A program made the position numbers and the translations under genes. Below are positions 15,888-23,435 of a stretch of DNA of 36,890 bases, piece after piece. The notes beneath the pieces were generated by a model that worked only from the letters and a program-made list of their open reading frames with translations, was not told the DNA's origin and did no database searches. Where the stretch lies: positions 1 to 36,890 of the forward strand of contig PFND01000004.1 in assembly GCA_002791805.1 (NCBI GenBank). The letters run 5' to 3'. Position 1 is the stretch's first letter, and each line of letters opens with the position of its first letter. This stretch comes from Alphaproteobacteria bacterium CG_4_10_14_0_8_um_filter_53_9. GTDB taxonomy: Bacteria > Pseudomonadota > Alphaproteobacteria > UBA2136 > UBA6156.

Positions 15888-17162
15888 ATGAAGAAGAACA
15901 TTTCTTTGGTGAGCGGAGCGCCTGTTGTGCGCTCGTCAGTTTCTCCCGACGTTATTGCCTTGCCGCTGGCCGGGAGATTGATGCTACTTGCTGACAAGAT
16001 GGGAGGTAAGCGCGCTTTGGCCGAGGCGGCGGGCGTTTCTGAATCTCAGATCTTCAGATATTTGAACGGCGACAGCGAGATGAGCGCTGCCAAAGCTGTT
16101 GCGCTGGCCCGTGCGACAGGGGTGGACGTGGGCTGGTTGCTGACGGGAGAGGGTGTGCCCGAACCTGTACGCCGCGTGGGGCCAAGCTTTAGAGCGGCGC
16201 TGATGGAAGATATTCTCCGCGTGCTGACGGAAGTACTTGTGGACTTTGAATGGCGCCTAAACCCCACCCAGCGCGCCCGCTATGCCGCTTACGCTTACAT
16301 GGCGCTCCGCCTTGAAGAAGACGCCCTTGGCCATGATGTGGACGTGACCCCCGAACGCTTAATGGAAGGCCTTTGGTACTTTGGCAAAACGACGTTTGAC
16401 GAACTGCTGGGTATTCATCGTGACGCCATTATGACGTTAGCTTATGAGAAGACGGCTGTTGACGACTACTGGGCATCCGGCTTTGCAAATGCTGTGAGCG
16501 CCGGATATGAAAACTTCCATAACTCTCAGGCGGGGGCAGCCCTGTTTCGGCGTATTGGCCAAAAGCCCGCCCCTCTGACATGCCAACTCCTCCTCCGTAT
16601 TCTTTCGTTTTGGCATGAGGCCAACCCTAACCGTAAGCGCTGCGCGTGGCTTGACGTGGGCTGTGGTAATGGGAGAGATATGCTCTTTATACGCCAAACA
16701 GATGAAACAATAGATTTACACGGCATTGATGTTGCCAGTTACCCTATACGCTTGGCGCGTCAGCTGCTTGCGCCCCATGCGATCTCTCATGATGCCTTGT
16801 GCACAGGTGATTTACGCCACCTTCCCCATGCTCCTGAATCATTTGATATTGTTTATTCTCGCATGAGTTTGTACGGTATCCCTGATTTTGGCGAAAAAAG
16901 CCAAGAAGGTTTACAAAGCGCTCTCCTTCATGCGGTGCGCGTTTTGAAGCCCGGCGGATTGCTGGCCCTTATTCACCCCGAAGGGCAACACCCTTTATGG
17001 CTGTATCCTACCTATTTTAATACCGCCGAAAACATAACAAGCCGCTTGGCGCGGCTTGGTATGAGTCTCATTTCTTCTGACATTTTAGACTTGGGTGTTG
17101 GAGACCCCAACTTAAGACACCAAAGCTTTATCCTTATGCGTAAAGATACAGCTAAGGCTTAG
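15888..17162 (+). CDS. Fusion of XRE/CI-type helix-turn-helix and SAM-dependent methyltransferase
   Basis: 424 residues. Residues about 28-90 are a phage-repressor-like HTH (GGKRALAEAAGVSESQIFRYLNG, then VALARATGVDVGWLLTGEG). Residues about 95-210 are helical and unassigned. Residues about 250-420 are a class I methyltransferase: motif I LDVGCGNGRDMLF, acidic GIDVASYPIRLARQLL, DLRHLPHAPESFDIVYSRMSLYGIPD and VLKPGGLLALIHPEG. It may be a regulator whose sensor domain has a methyltransferase fold, or an enzyme guided by DNA binding. The start at 15888 has no clear ribosome site; TATACA lies 8 bases upstream. Its stop overlaps that of the convergent GRDP-like gene by four bases. Confidence 0.8.
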   Translation: MKKNISLVSGAPVVRSSVSPDVIALPLAGRLMLLADKMGGKRALAEAAGVSESQIFRYLNGDSEMSAAKAVALARATGVDVGWLLTGEGVPEPVRRVGPSFRAALMEDILRVLTEVLVDFEWRLNPTQRARYAAYAYMALRLEEDALGHDVDVTPERLMEGLWYFGKTTFDELLGIHRDAIMTLAYEKTAVDDYWASGFANAVSAGYENFHNSQAGAALFRRIGQKPAPLTCQLLLRILSFWHEANPNRKRCAWLDVGCGNGRDMLFIRQTDETIDLHGIDVASYPIRLARQLLAPHAISHDALCTGDLRHLPHAPESFDIVYSRMSLYGIPDFGEKSQEGLQSALLHAVRVLKPGGLLALIHPEGQHPLWLYPTYFNTAENITSRLARLGMSLISSDILDLGVGDPNLRHQSFILMRKDTAKA

Positions 17163-17572
17163 CCGCAGCCTGTTCCGCTAAAAAGCTTGGCATTATGCTG
17201 GCGCGCCATGAGGATGTCTTCCCCGAACTCCTGAGCATAGGCAGGGATGGTTTTGGCTTCGTAATCGGCCGTGGTGTCTTCGTCGGTCGGCTCGTGGTGG
17301 AGGTAGGCTCCAAACAGCATATCGCAATCGGCCATATATTGGCGTGTGTGCTCAATATGAGAATGCCACACGTAATCTACGATTTGAGGAGGCACAAAGG
17401 ACTGGCCTTTGTAACGATTGTGCAAGGTGAGAAACTGACGGTAAAGTTCTTCCGCACGGGCGAGAGTGGCTTTGTCCAGCCCTGTTTCGGCCTCGACGCG
17501 GGCCATGATGCGCGTGAGATCCAGTTTTTGGAGGCGGGTTTCGAAGGGGGTATCGAAGTGAACTTGTTGCAT
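17159..17572 (-). CDS. GRDP-like (DUF1399-type) small protein
   Basis: 137 residues. The core PPQIVDYVWHSHIEHTRQY followed by CDMLFGAYLHHEP matches the conserved block of glycine-rich-domain-containing-protein-like sequences (DUF1399), best known from plants and fungi and also found in bacteria: VDxxWHxHIxxTxxYxxxCxxxFGxxxHHxP. The histidines and cysteine could bind a metal; that is inference. The usual partner domains of the large eukaryotic proteins are absent, leaving just this module plus an N-terminal helix. It is convergent with the HTH-methyltransferase gene, sharing the four bases of overlapping stops. No function can be given. Confidence 0.6.
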   Translation of the reverse strand: MQQVHFDTPFETRLQKLDLTRIMARVEAETGLDKATLARAEELYRQFLTLHNRYKGQSFVPPQIVDYVWHSHIEHTRQYMADCDMLFGAYLHHEPTDEDTTADYEAKTIPAYAQEFGEDILMARQHNAKLFSGTGCG

Positions 17573-17756
17573 ATCTGCGAGACTTTCTTTGGCTTGATTG
17601 TCGTTTATGCTAGGGAGTTTAGGGGTAATGTTTCACACATGCAAGGGGGGTGGCTTAAATAAGTATACTTACCATGCATGATTGCAGCTAAGATTTTGTT
17701 TTATTGTTTATTTTTTGAGGTGTGATGTACTTGGCGCCATACAAAAGGAGGCCGAT

Positions 17757-18110
17757 ATGTACGACAAAACGACACCTAACAATGCAAAAAAATGTGAAAC
17801 GATACCCGAATATGGGGCTGAAGCCCTTGTGAATGCCGCCACGTGCGGGCGCAAAATTGGCCGTTTAATTTTAATGATTGATGCCGTGGGCGATGACCTG
17901 ATGGCCCCTCTTGTGGCCACATGGCAGCAAGACCCCATGGTGACCTTTGTGGGTGGAGAACCCAATGCAGCCCTTGATGCCATGCAGAGCACCCCCGGGT
18001 TTTTCTATAATGACGGCGAGGCCATGGGCTATGACACCATGAGAGCCTTTTTACCGTGGTTGGAAGTGTGGCTGGTGAGCAAGACCGGAGGATGGAAGCT
18101 GCGGGGGTAG
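17757..18110 (+). CDS. Hypothetical protein, 117 aa
   Basis: I do not recognise this protein. The start is ATG 17757, which has an excellent ribosome site (AAAAGGAGG, about 5-6 bases before); the track start at 17682 lies in the AT-rich leader. The sequence is acidic and soluble: KCETIPEYGAEALVNAATCGRKIGRLILMID, VATWQQDPMVTFVGGEPNAALDAM, and a tryptophan-rich C-terminus (FLPWLEVWLVSKTGGWKLRG). No catalytic motif is visible. It is a single gene with its own hairpin downstream. Upstream is a 184-base AT-rich divergent region shared with the GRDP-like gene, which contains the palindrome AAGTATACTT. Confidence 0.65.
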   Translation: MYDKTTPNNAKKCETIPEYGAEALVNAATCGRKIGRLILMIDAVGDDLMAPLVATWQQDPMVTFVGGEPNAALDAMQSTPGFFYNDGEAMGYDTMRAFLPWLEVWLVSKTGGWKLRG

Positions 18111-18118
18111 ATACGCTG

Positions 18119-18143
18119 AACCCCCGCTTTTTAGGCGGGGGTT
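18119..18143 (+). terminator. Hairpin terminator
   Basis: AACCCCCGC pairs with GCGGGGGTT around TTTTTAG, eight bases after the stop. The T run after it is weak (GCGTTTC). Confidence 0.6.
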
Positions 18144-18169
18144 GCGTTTCGGTTTATCGGTTGCAGGGG

Positions 18170-18967
18170 CTAGGCGGCGAGCTTCATATTCTCGATTATA
18201 TCCGTTTTCTGTCTTCCTGTTTCCTTTGTTTCTCCAGATATTTCTGGTGATTCAGGTCTTTCATCAGAAGGTGCCAACACCTCACTTATCCGCCTTTGTT
18301 CCCGTACCACATGAAAACTGAGGTTGAACAGGTCTCCTGTGGTGAGGACATCGCGGGGGGGTGTCATCTCCTCTCTGATAAGTTGTTCCCACGCGTGAAG
18401 ATTGCGGCCTTTTGTATGGCAACCGTATTTTTGAAAGATTTCCTCCTTGTTGGTATAAGGATCTTGCAAGGCTTCGTAGATGTCCTGTTTTTCCTTTTGC
18501 GTGAAATCTCGGCCAAGTGTGTATGACCTTGCAAAACGATTCATTTTCTCCTCATCTTTGAGCCAGAATAACCCCAGCATGATCTTTTTAGCCGGGTTAA
18601 GCACGTACATGACGCTGGCCGGTGAATGAGGTTGTTTTGCATGCTGCACGAGCTGAGAGCCTTTGATGTTAAAGGATTCAAAAGGCTTACTTGAATAATG
18701 AAACACCGGATTGGGCAGGCCAAAGGCCGCCAAAACCAGCAACATGCCGTGTATGAACTGCGGGTGGATAAGGGTATCTCTGATCTCCTCCCCTTCTCCC
18801 GCCATGTACAGCCCCCAAAGAGAGAGAGCCGCTATGCCCAAGGCCCAAAAGCCGATGACAACAAGACAAAGTGTTGTGGTTGTTTTCATGCCCATACCCA
18901 GAAATTCATAAAATTCTCGGATGTAGAGTGTGTTCGGCTTTTGAGTGCCGTTATGTGCCGCTTTCAT
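18170..18967 (-). CDS. Membrane protein of unrecognised family, paralogue A
   Basis: 265 residues. Two hydrophobic segments (LCLVVIGFWALGIAALSLWGL and a weaker FIHGMLLVLAAFGLPNPVF) are followed by a soluble domain: QHAKQPHSPASV, LKDEEKMNRFARSYTLGRDFTQKEKQDIYEAL, QKYGCHTK, and a polar, charged tail (EVLAPSDERPESPEISGETKETG). The next gene upstream, at 19157-19774, encodes a shorter protein with the same layout and shared motifs (KxPxSPASV, NxFARxxTxGRxFT, AxxxP, GC), so the two arose by duplication. I cannot match either to a known family. AGGGGA precedes the ATG at 18967. The predicted arrangement is an inner-membrane anchor with the conserved domain on one side. Confidence 0.7.
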   Translation of the reverse strand: MKAAHNGTQKPNTLYIREFYEFLGMGMKTTTTLCLVVIGFWALGIAALSLWGLYMAGEGEEIRDTLIHPQFIHGMLLVLAAFGLPNPVFHYSSKPFESFNIKGSQLVQHAKQPHSPASVMYVLNPAKKIMLGLFWLKDEEKMNRFARSYTLGRDFTQKEKQDIYEALQDPYTNKEEIFQKYGCHTKGRNLHAWEQLIREEMTPPRDVLTTGDLFNLSFHVVREQRRISEVLAPSDERPESPEISGETKETGRQKTDIIENMKLAA

Positions 18968-19108
18968 GCGTTATATCCCCTGGTTAAAACGATACGGTGT
19001 CCCTCAGGTTGCCTCGTGCAACCTTGTTGTGGGAGGGGCGTGGATAACAGGCGTGCGGACGGTGGTAAAGGCAGAACTGATGTTTGTGCTGCTTTGTGTG
19101 GCATGTAT

Positions 19109-19139
19109 GCCAAACCCCCCGCAGAACGGGGGGTTTGGC
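19109..19139 (-). terminator. Strong hairpin between the two paralogue genes
   Basis: GCCAAACCCCCC and GGGGGGTTTGGC pair perfectly (12 bp) around GCAGAAC, shortly after the stop of paralogue B. There is no T run on either strand, so it may attenuate, protect the message, or terminate weakly. Confidence 0.5.
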
Positions 19140-19156
19140 GATTTCTGGCAATGGAT

Positions 19157-19774
19157 TTAAGTCTTCATTCCAACAGTTTGAAGCGCCACAAGAATGGCAT
19201 CTTCTCTTCTGGCGTCTTTGAAGATATCGGGACGATCCTGCTCGAGTTGTTCAATTGCTGCCAAGATCCTCTTTACAAGGACGACATCGCACCCCGCGGC
19301 TTGCAGAAGTTTTTCATGATCCCAACCCGGTTGGGCCAACGCCGGGGCAATGGCCTCCGCTTCTCTTGCCGTGAAGGGACGGCCTTGGGTGAACAGCCTT
19401 GCAAACTGATTCAATTCTTTTTCCTTTTTGAGGCGGAGGAGGCCTCCCCATGTTTGCGCCGGCAACATCTGCTGCGCGACACTGGCGGGGGAAAGCGGAT
19501 GTTTTGCCGAAGCTTCGTAATTTTTCCACGGAAGTTTTTCCAGCGGGATTGCCATGCCGTTGTAGACGACATGAATACTTACCCAAAACAAGGCGGCAAT
19601 ACACCAAAGCTGAAAGACCCAGAACGGGAAGGGGTGATGGAGGATATCTGCTATGAAGAGCATGCTGGCTGTCGTGATCCCCCAACATAGAGCATCCAAC
19701 ATACCCATACCAAAGAGGGTATAGAGGCCTCGAGCAGTGGAGATTGAAGGGGTGGTAGACGTCATGGTGGTCAT
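19157..19774 (-). CDS. Membrane protein of unrecognised family, paralogue B
   Basis: 205 residues from the ATG at 19774, chosen because AAGGAT lies 8 bases upstream; the track ORF adds 25 codons without support. It begins MTTMTSTTPSIS, then FGMGM and two hydrophobic segments (DALCWGITTASMLFIADIL, WVFQLWCIAALFWVSIHVVY), then the domain shared with its neighbour: SAKHPLSPASVAQQMLP, LKKEKELNQFARLFTQGRPFTAREAEAIAPAL, QAAGCD. It lacks the long polar tail of paralogue A. Function unknown. It probably shares a promoter with the proline-rich protein gene upstream (100-base gap) and paralogue A downstream. Confidence 0.7.
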   Translation of the reverse strand: MTTMTSTTPSISTARGLYTLFGMGMLDALCWGITTASMLFIADILHHPFPFWVFQLWCIAALFWVSIHVVYNGMAIPLEKLPWKNYEASAKHPLSPASVAQQMLPAQTWGGLLRLKKEKELNQFARLFTQGRPFTAREAEAIAPALAQPGWDHEKLLQAAGCDVVLVKRILAAIEQLEQDRPDIFKDARREDAILVALQTVGMKT

Positions 19775-19874
19775 GGCCGTAATCCTTATGAACGTAGGGG
19801 GATGGTTCTGACGCGGTGGGGTACTGCGCCTTATTGAATACACATCCATCAGGAAGCGGAGAGCGCGTAAAGCG

Positions 19875-20912
19875 TTACCAGTTGACGCGGATTTTGTGGG
19901 TTTGGTTTTGGGGATTTTTTGTGGTCTCCAAGCTGAGCTGATTGCCTGTACCCGGAATTGTGAGGCCGTGAGGCTTCAGATAATCATTAAGTATCGCCCA
20001 TGTGCTGCTGTGGCGGGCACGGCCGATTTGCCCTGCCGTGGCCCCGATGGGCGGCTGAAACACCGTACTGGTGACCGTGAGCGATTTGGGCGTTTTGCCC
20101 GTGGCTTTAGTGTAGTTTGACATATCCTCTGCCAGTTTTTTGAGGGCGGCACGAGCACGCGGGCCTGGGGTTGTGGCATCGTTCACGAAGGGCAAGGTGG
20201 CCCGGGGGATGGCGATTGCGGCAGACGGTGGCGCCGTGGGTGTGGGGGCTTTTACTGTGGGCGAGGGTGACTCGGCCTTTGTGAGGCGGGTGTCTATATC
20301 CTCTGCCTGGTCGCTCAGATTTTCCAGCTTATCCGCAAGGCCGAGAAGGCGGTTGGTGAGCACATCCTCTTCCGATACGGGTATATTTTGGGCCGGCATC
20401 GTTTGCGGAATGCTGTGTGCCGGCAAGGTGAGGGCGTTTCTCTCTATCCTTGTTGTTTCCGGCAGGGAGGTCTCGGTCTCTCCGTTAAGCATGGCGGCAT
20501 TAAGCGTGCCGAGGGGGGCGGTGACCAGCGGTGCCTCTGGCGGTAAAATGACGAATTGCCCGACACCCGTTTTTTGCACCTGCGGCAGCGGCCGAGGTTT
20601 GGAGGGCGGCACGTAGGTGCGCGTGCTTTTTGGATAAACTTTGGGCGGGAGGATGGGGTTGGGATCTATCCCCATGATGGCCGTGGTGGTGGGCGCCATG
20701 GTGGCAAGGGTGCCTGTTGTGCTGAAATCTCCTTCCAGCGCATCTTCTAGCGGGGCGGCCTCTATGGTCATCTCCTCCACCGGCCTTTCTACCGGGGCGG
20801 GCATTTGCTGTGCCTGCGCGCTTAGGGCATACGCCACACACACGGCTGTGAGGCCCAGCTTGAGCGATGCCTCTCTGACAGCGAGTGACGGCACATGAAA
20901 GAAAAAGGACAA
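19875..20912 (-). CDS. Secreted proline/threonine-rich hypothetical protein
   Basis: About 345 residues. A signal peptide is visible (SLKLGLTAVCVAYALSAQA, then QQMPAP). The start is uncertain: TTG at 20912 (weak AAGAAG ahead) or GTG at 20894; a TAA in frame just upstream excludes anything longer. The long middle is proline/threonine/alanine-rich and probably unstructured (PPSKPRPLPQ, SPSPTVKAPTPTAPPSAA) with a short heptad-like stretch (LLGLADKLENLSDQAEDIDTRLTKAE). The C-terminal 100 residues look folded: RARAALKKLAEDMSNYTKATG, HSSTWAILNDYLKPHGLTIPG. I recognise no family. It is first in a minus-strand run with the two paralogous membrane proteins, so a joint envelope structure is possible. 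Confidence 0.65.
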   Translation of the reverse strand: MSFFFHVPSLAVREASLKLGLTAVCVAYALSAQAQQMPAPVERPVEEMTIEAAPLEDALEGDFSTTGTLATMAPTTTAIMGIDPNPILPPKVYPKSTRTYVPPSKPRPLPQVQKTGVGQFVILPPEAPLVTAPLGTLNAAMLNGETETSLPETTRIERNALTLPAHSIPQTMPAQNIPVSEEDVLTNRLLGLADKLENLSDQAEDIDTRLTKAESPSPTVKAPTPTAPPSAAIAIPRATLPFVNDATTPGPRARAALKKLAEDMSNYTKATGKTPKSLTVTSTVFQPPIGATAGQIGRARHSSTWAILNDYLKPHGLTIPGTGNQLSLETTKNPQNQTHKIRVNW

Positions 20913-20957
20913 GAGGGGCGCTTCTTTTTATTTTGATTGTTTTTTGTATGAGCAGGT

Positions 20958-20989
20958 TACTTGCAGCGCCCTCTTTATGCAAGTAGCTT
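20958..20989 (+). promoter_or_regulatory. Promoter of the O-antigen ligase gene overlapped by an inverted repeat
   Basis: TTGCAG (20961-20966), 17-base spacer and TAGCTT (20984-20989), then six bases to the ATG. A perfect 8-bp inverted repeat, TACTTGCA (20958-20965) and TGCAAGTA (20978-20985), overlaps both the -35 and the edge of the -10, a suitable operator site in the 83-base divergent gap. Confidence 0.45.
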
Positions 20990-20995
20990 GCCCCT

Positions 20996-23251
20996 ATGAG
21001 CACCCGAAAACCTGCCCGCAAAGCCGCCAAACCCGCCTCTTCATCCACCAAAGCCACGCCGACACAGGCACGACCTGATGTGCTCGTGCCCCCTGCCCTG
21101 CCCACGTTTTTAACGGGAAAATGCGGCCTTGTGGCGCGTGTTTTGCTACTGGTTTTTCTGTTTATCACCCCGTTTCTCTACGATCTGGCTGTGCCTGAAG
21201 TGAGCGGGGATATCCGCTGGAACGCCAATATTCTCGCCAGTGGGTTGCTGGCCTTTATCCTTTTATTCTCTATACGCCGCTTTGAAGGCAATGTGCGCGT
21301 GCGTTTGCCGCTTATTTTCTGGTGTGCGGGGATCCTTGCCTTGTGGGCAGGACTTAGCCTTATTGACAGTTTTAACATTTACCGCGGGATCTGGAGTATC
21401 AAGGCGCTTTATGCTCAACTGATTTTAATGGTGGTGGTGGCCTTTACGTGGCGGCCCGGCTTTACCATGCGCGTGGTGTGGGCCCTTATTATCCCCCTTG
21501 CGTTTACCAGCTGGCTGGGTGTTCTCCAGTTTTTCGGGTGGGGGGATATGACCTTCGCCAATACCCTGAAAGCCACAACGGGCCTTGCGTGGATGGGAAA
21601 TATCTGGCCCCAGAACGGCCTTTTTGACCCAGTGTGGGTGGGCAGCCTTGAGCAACAGGGCGGGCTTACCGGTTGGCTGGCCAGCTGGCTGCCCACCAGC
21701 GGGCCCTGGAACATGCTTTTAGGCTACTACCAAAGCAGCGCCATACCCGGCAGCAGTTTTGCCAACAAAAACCTTGCGGGGAGCTACACGGCCATCCTCA
21801 TCCCCCTGACCCTGTTTGCCCTGCTTGTGGCCAGACGTGAGTGGCACAAGTTTGCAGCCTCTCTTCTTTTGGCGCTCTCCTCCCTCTTCCTTCTTTATTC
21901 TCGTGCCCGTGCGAGTTGGGTGGCTGTGTTTGTCGGCTTTGTGTTTTTAGCTTTGGTGCTTGTGTTTGTGCCCGAATGGCGCGCCGCTGTGAAGGCCCGT
22001 CTCACCCGTGGATTTTGGCTGGCGTGCGCCCCTGCCTTGATTGTGATTGCTTTGTTTGGCCATGCGACCTCTCCCATTTCGGCCCATGGTATCAATATTT
22101 CTCCCACCCAGCAGATTGAAAACCTTTACCAAGCCAGTTGGAATGAAGTGGGCGGGCGCGTGGCCTATAACCTCAACGGCCTGATGATTGTGGCGGACCA
22201 CTGGTTTAATGGTACCGGCCTGGGGAGTTTCCATGCGGTTTACCCCGGCTACCACAATGCCTTGATTGAAACGGTGGAAAACAGTTACAGCGTGATTGCA
22301 CGCCCCCAGCGCAGCCACAACGACCTGATGCAGATGTTCACCGAGACGGGCCTTGTGGGCGGCAGTGCCTTCCTCGGGATGTTTTTGTGCGGCCTTTGGA
22401 TGGCGTGGCGTTTGCGAACCCTCACCACCCGCGATGATTTGCCCGAAGGTGAGCGGCTTTTTCCGCTGGCGGCGGGAACCAGCCTTGTTATTCTTGGTAT
22501 CAACGCGCTTATGGACTTTCCTCTTCAGCTGCCGACCGCGCCCATTGTGGTAATGGCGCTACTGGGTGTGCTTGCCGCCATATACCGCGCCTACCTGCCT
22601 GATTTTGCCTTTATGCCCGGCGGGATAAAACACTGGCGTGTGCGGATATCTCCTCTCCGCACCCTTATTTTGATGCAGGCGACTGTGCTGCTGACCGGTG
22701 TTGCGCTTGTGGACAGCTACTTTTTTAGAGAAGAAAACAAATACCTGAAAGTTGCCATGGCACGCACCATGGGCGGTGTGGTGGATGACACCACCAAGGC
22801 TGCCATTGATAAAGCCATGGAGATTTACCCGCTTGACCCCCGTGCCCATGAATATTACGGCGTAATTTATTCTAACTTTGCCGGGGGTGCCCCTGTGCCT
22901 GCCGAGAAGAAAATAGAAGTGCTGGAGTGGGTATTGAAAACCGACCCATGGGCGCCGAACCACCTTATCAACCTCTCCGGCCAGTACCTGACCCAGGCTG
23001 AGCTTGCCCAGCAGCGCGGTGATTTTATTGCGGCGGGCAGCTACCTTTCTAAAGTGGATGCGCTGTTGCCGCGGCTTCAACGATCGGCCGGAGACAGCTA
23101 CTTTTACCACGGTATTTTAGGGATGCGCCAGTTGATGGGCCGCCAGCTTGACCAAGCCGAGGCCAGCTTTAACAAAGCGATTCAACTTAAGCCTGACTAC
23201 GCCCCTGCTGTGAATGGGCTGAAGGTGATACAGGCTCTCCGAAGCAGGTAA
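20996..23251 (+). CDS. O-antigen ligase family (Wzy_C/WaaL-like) membrane protein with C-terminal TPRs
   Basis: 751 residues. A basic, alanine/lysine-rich N-terminus (STRKPARKAAKPASSSTKA) is followed by about 11-12 hydrophobic segments. The conserved core includes SSAIPGSSFANKNLAGSYTAILIPL, LLYSRARASWVA, a large loop (about residues 360-440) with GGRVAYNLNGLMIVADHWFNGTGLGSFHAVYPGY, and RSHNDLMQMFTETGLVGG, the HNDxxQxxxExGxxG motif of the family. The last 150 residues are helical repeats (QLDQAEASFNKAIQLKPDYAPAVNGL is a clear TPR). The family joins O-antigen or other polymers to lipid A core, or glycosylates proteins or polymerises; which one is not decidable. It is probably leaderless and monocistronic. 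Confidence 0.88.
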   Translation: MSTRKPARKAAKPASSSTKATPTQARPDVLVPPALPTFLTGKCGLVARVLLLVFLFITPFLYDLAVPEVSGDIRWNANILASGLLAFILLFSIRRFEGNVRVRLPLIFWCAGILALWAGLSLIDSFNIYRGIWSIKALYAQLILMVVVAFTWRPGFTMRVVWALIIPLAFTSWLGVLQFFGWGDMTFANTLKATTGLAWMGNIWPQNGLFDPVWVGSLEQQGGLTGWLASWLPTSGPWNMLLGYYQSSAIPGSSFANKNLAGSYTAILIPLTLFALLVARREWHKFAASLLLALSSLFLLYSRARASWVAVFVGFVFLALVLVFVPEWRAAVKARLTRGFWLACAPALIVIALFGHATSPISAHGINISPTQQIENLYQASWNEVGGRVAYNLNGLMIVADHWFNGTGLGSFHAVYPGYHNALIETVENSYSVIARPQRSHNDLMQMFTETGLVGGSAFLGMFLCGLWMAWRLRTLTTRDDLPEGERLFPLAAGTSLVILGINALMDFPLQLPTAPIVVMALLGVLAAIYRAYLPDFAFMPGGIKHWRVRISPLRTLILMQATVLLTGVALVDSYFFREENKYLKVAMARTMGGVVDDTTKAAIDKAMEIYPLDPRAHEYYGVIYSNFAGGAPVPAEKKIEVLEWVLKTDPWAPNHLINLSGQYLTQAELAQQRGDFIAAGSYLSKVDALLPRLQRSAGDSYFYHGILGMRQLMGRQLDQAEASFNKAIQLKPDYAPAVNGLKVIQALRSR

Positions 23252-23287
23252 CCTGCCTGCGGGCGCGGCAATGCCTGTTTTTGTGTG

Positions 23288-23316
23288 TTGACGCCGCGCG
23301 CACTTTCGGTTATTCC
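23288..23316 (+). promoter_or_regulatory. Sigma70-type promoter of tRNA-Thr
   Basis: TTGACG (23288-23293), exactly 17 bases, TATTCC (23311-23316), 10 bases before the mature tRNA 5' end. Confidence 0.7.
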
Positions 23317-23326
23317 CTTGCGTGTT

Positions 23327-23401
23327 GCTGCTGTAGCTCAGTGGTAGAGCACGTCATTGGTAATGACGAGGTCGGCAGTTCAATCCCGCCCAGCAGCACC
23401 A
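23327..23401 (+). tRNA. tRNA-Thr (anticodon GGT)
   Basis: A 75-base gene with encoded CCA. Acceptor GCTGCTG pairs with CAGCAGC; D arm GCTC-AGTGGTA-GAGC; anticodon arm CGTCA-TTGGTAA-TGACG with GGT at positions 34-36, reading ACC/ACT threonine codons; five-base variable loop AGGTC; T arm GGCAG-TTCAATC-CCGCC. One oddity: the T stem has an A-C mismatch (A52 with C62) where related tRNAs have A-T. All other arms pair perfectly, and a promoter and terminator flank it. Confidence 0.96.
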
Positions 23402-23407
23402 GTTTTT

Positions 23408-23433
23408 AAGAGAGCCTTTGGCTCTCTTTTTTT
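23408..23433 (+). terminator. Terminator of tRNA-Thr
   Basis: AAGAGAGCC and GGCTCTCTT pair around TTT and continue with TTTTT. It lies between tRNA-Thr and the convergent lpxB stop. Confidence 0.92.
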
Positions 23434-23435
23434 GT

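Noticed and set aside
18698-19690. 330-codon plus-strand ORF opposite the paralogous membrane proteins
   Set aside because: It spans two minus-strand genes and their gap, has no ribosome site and is cysteine/arginine-rich; the minus-strand pair shares conserved motifs, which shows that strand is coding.
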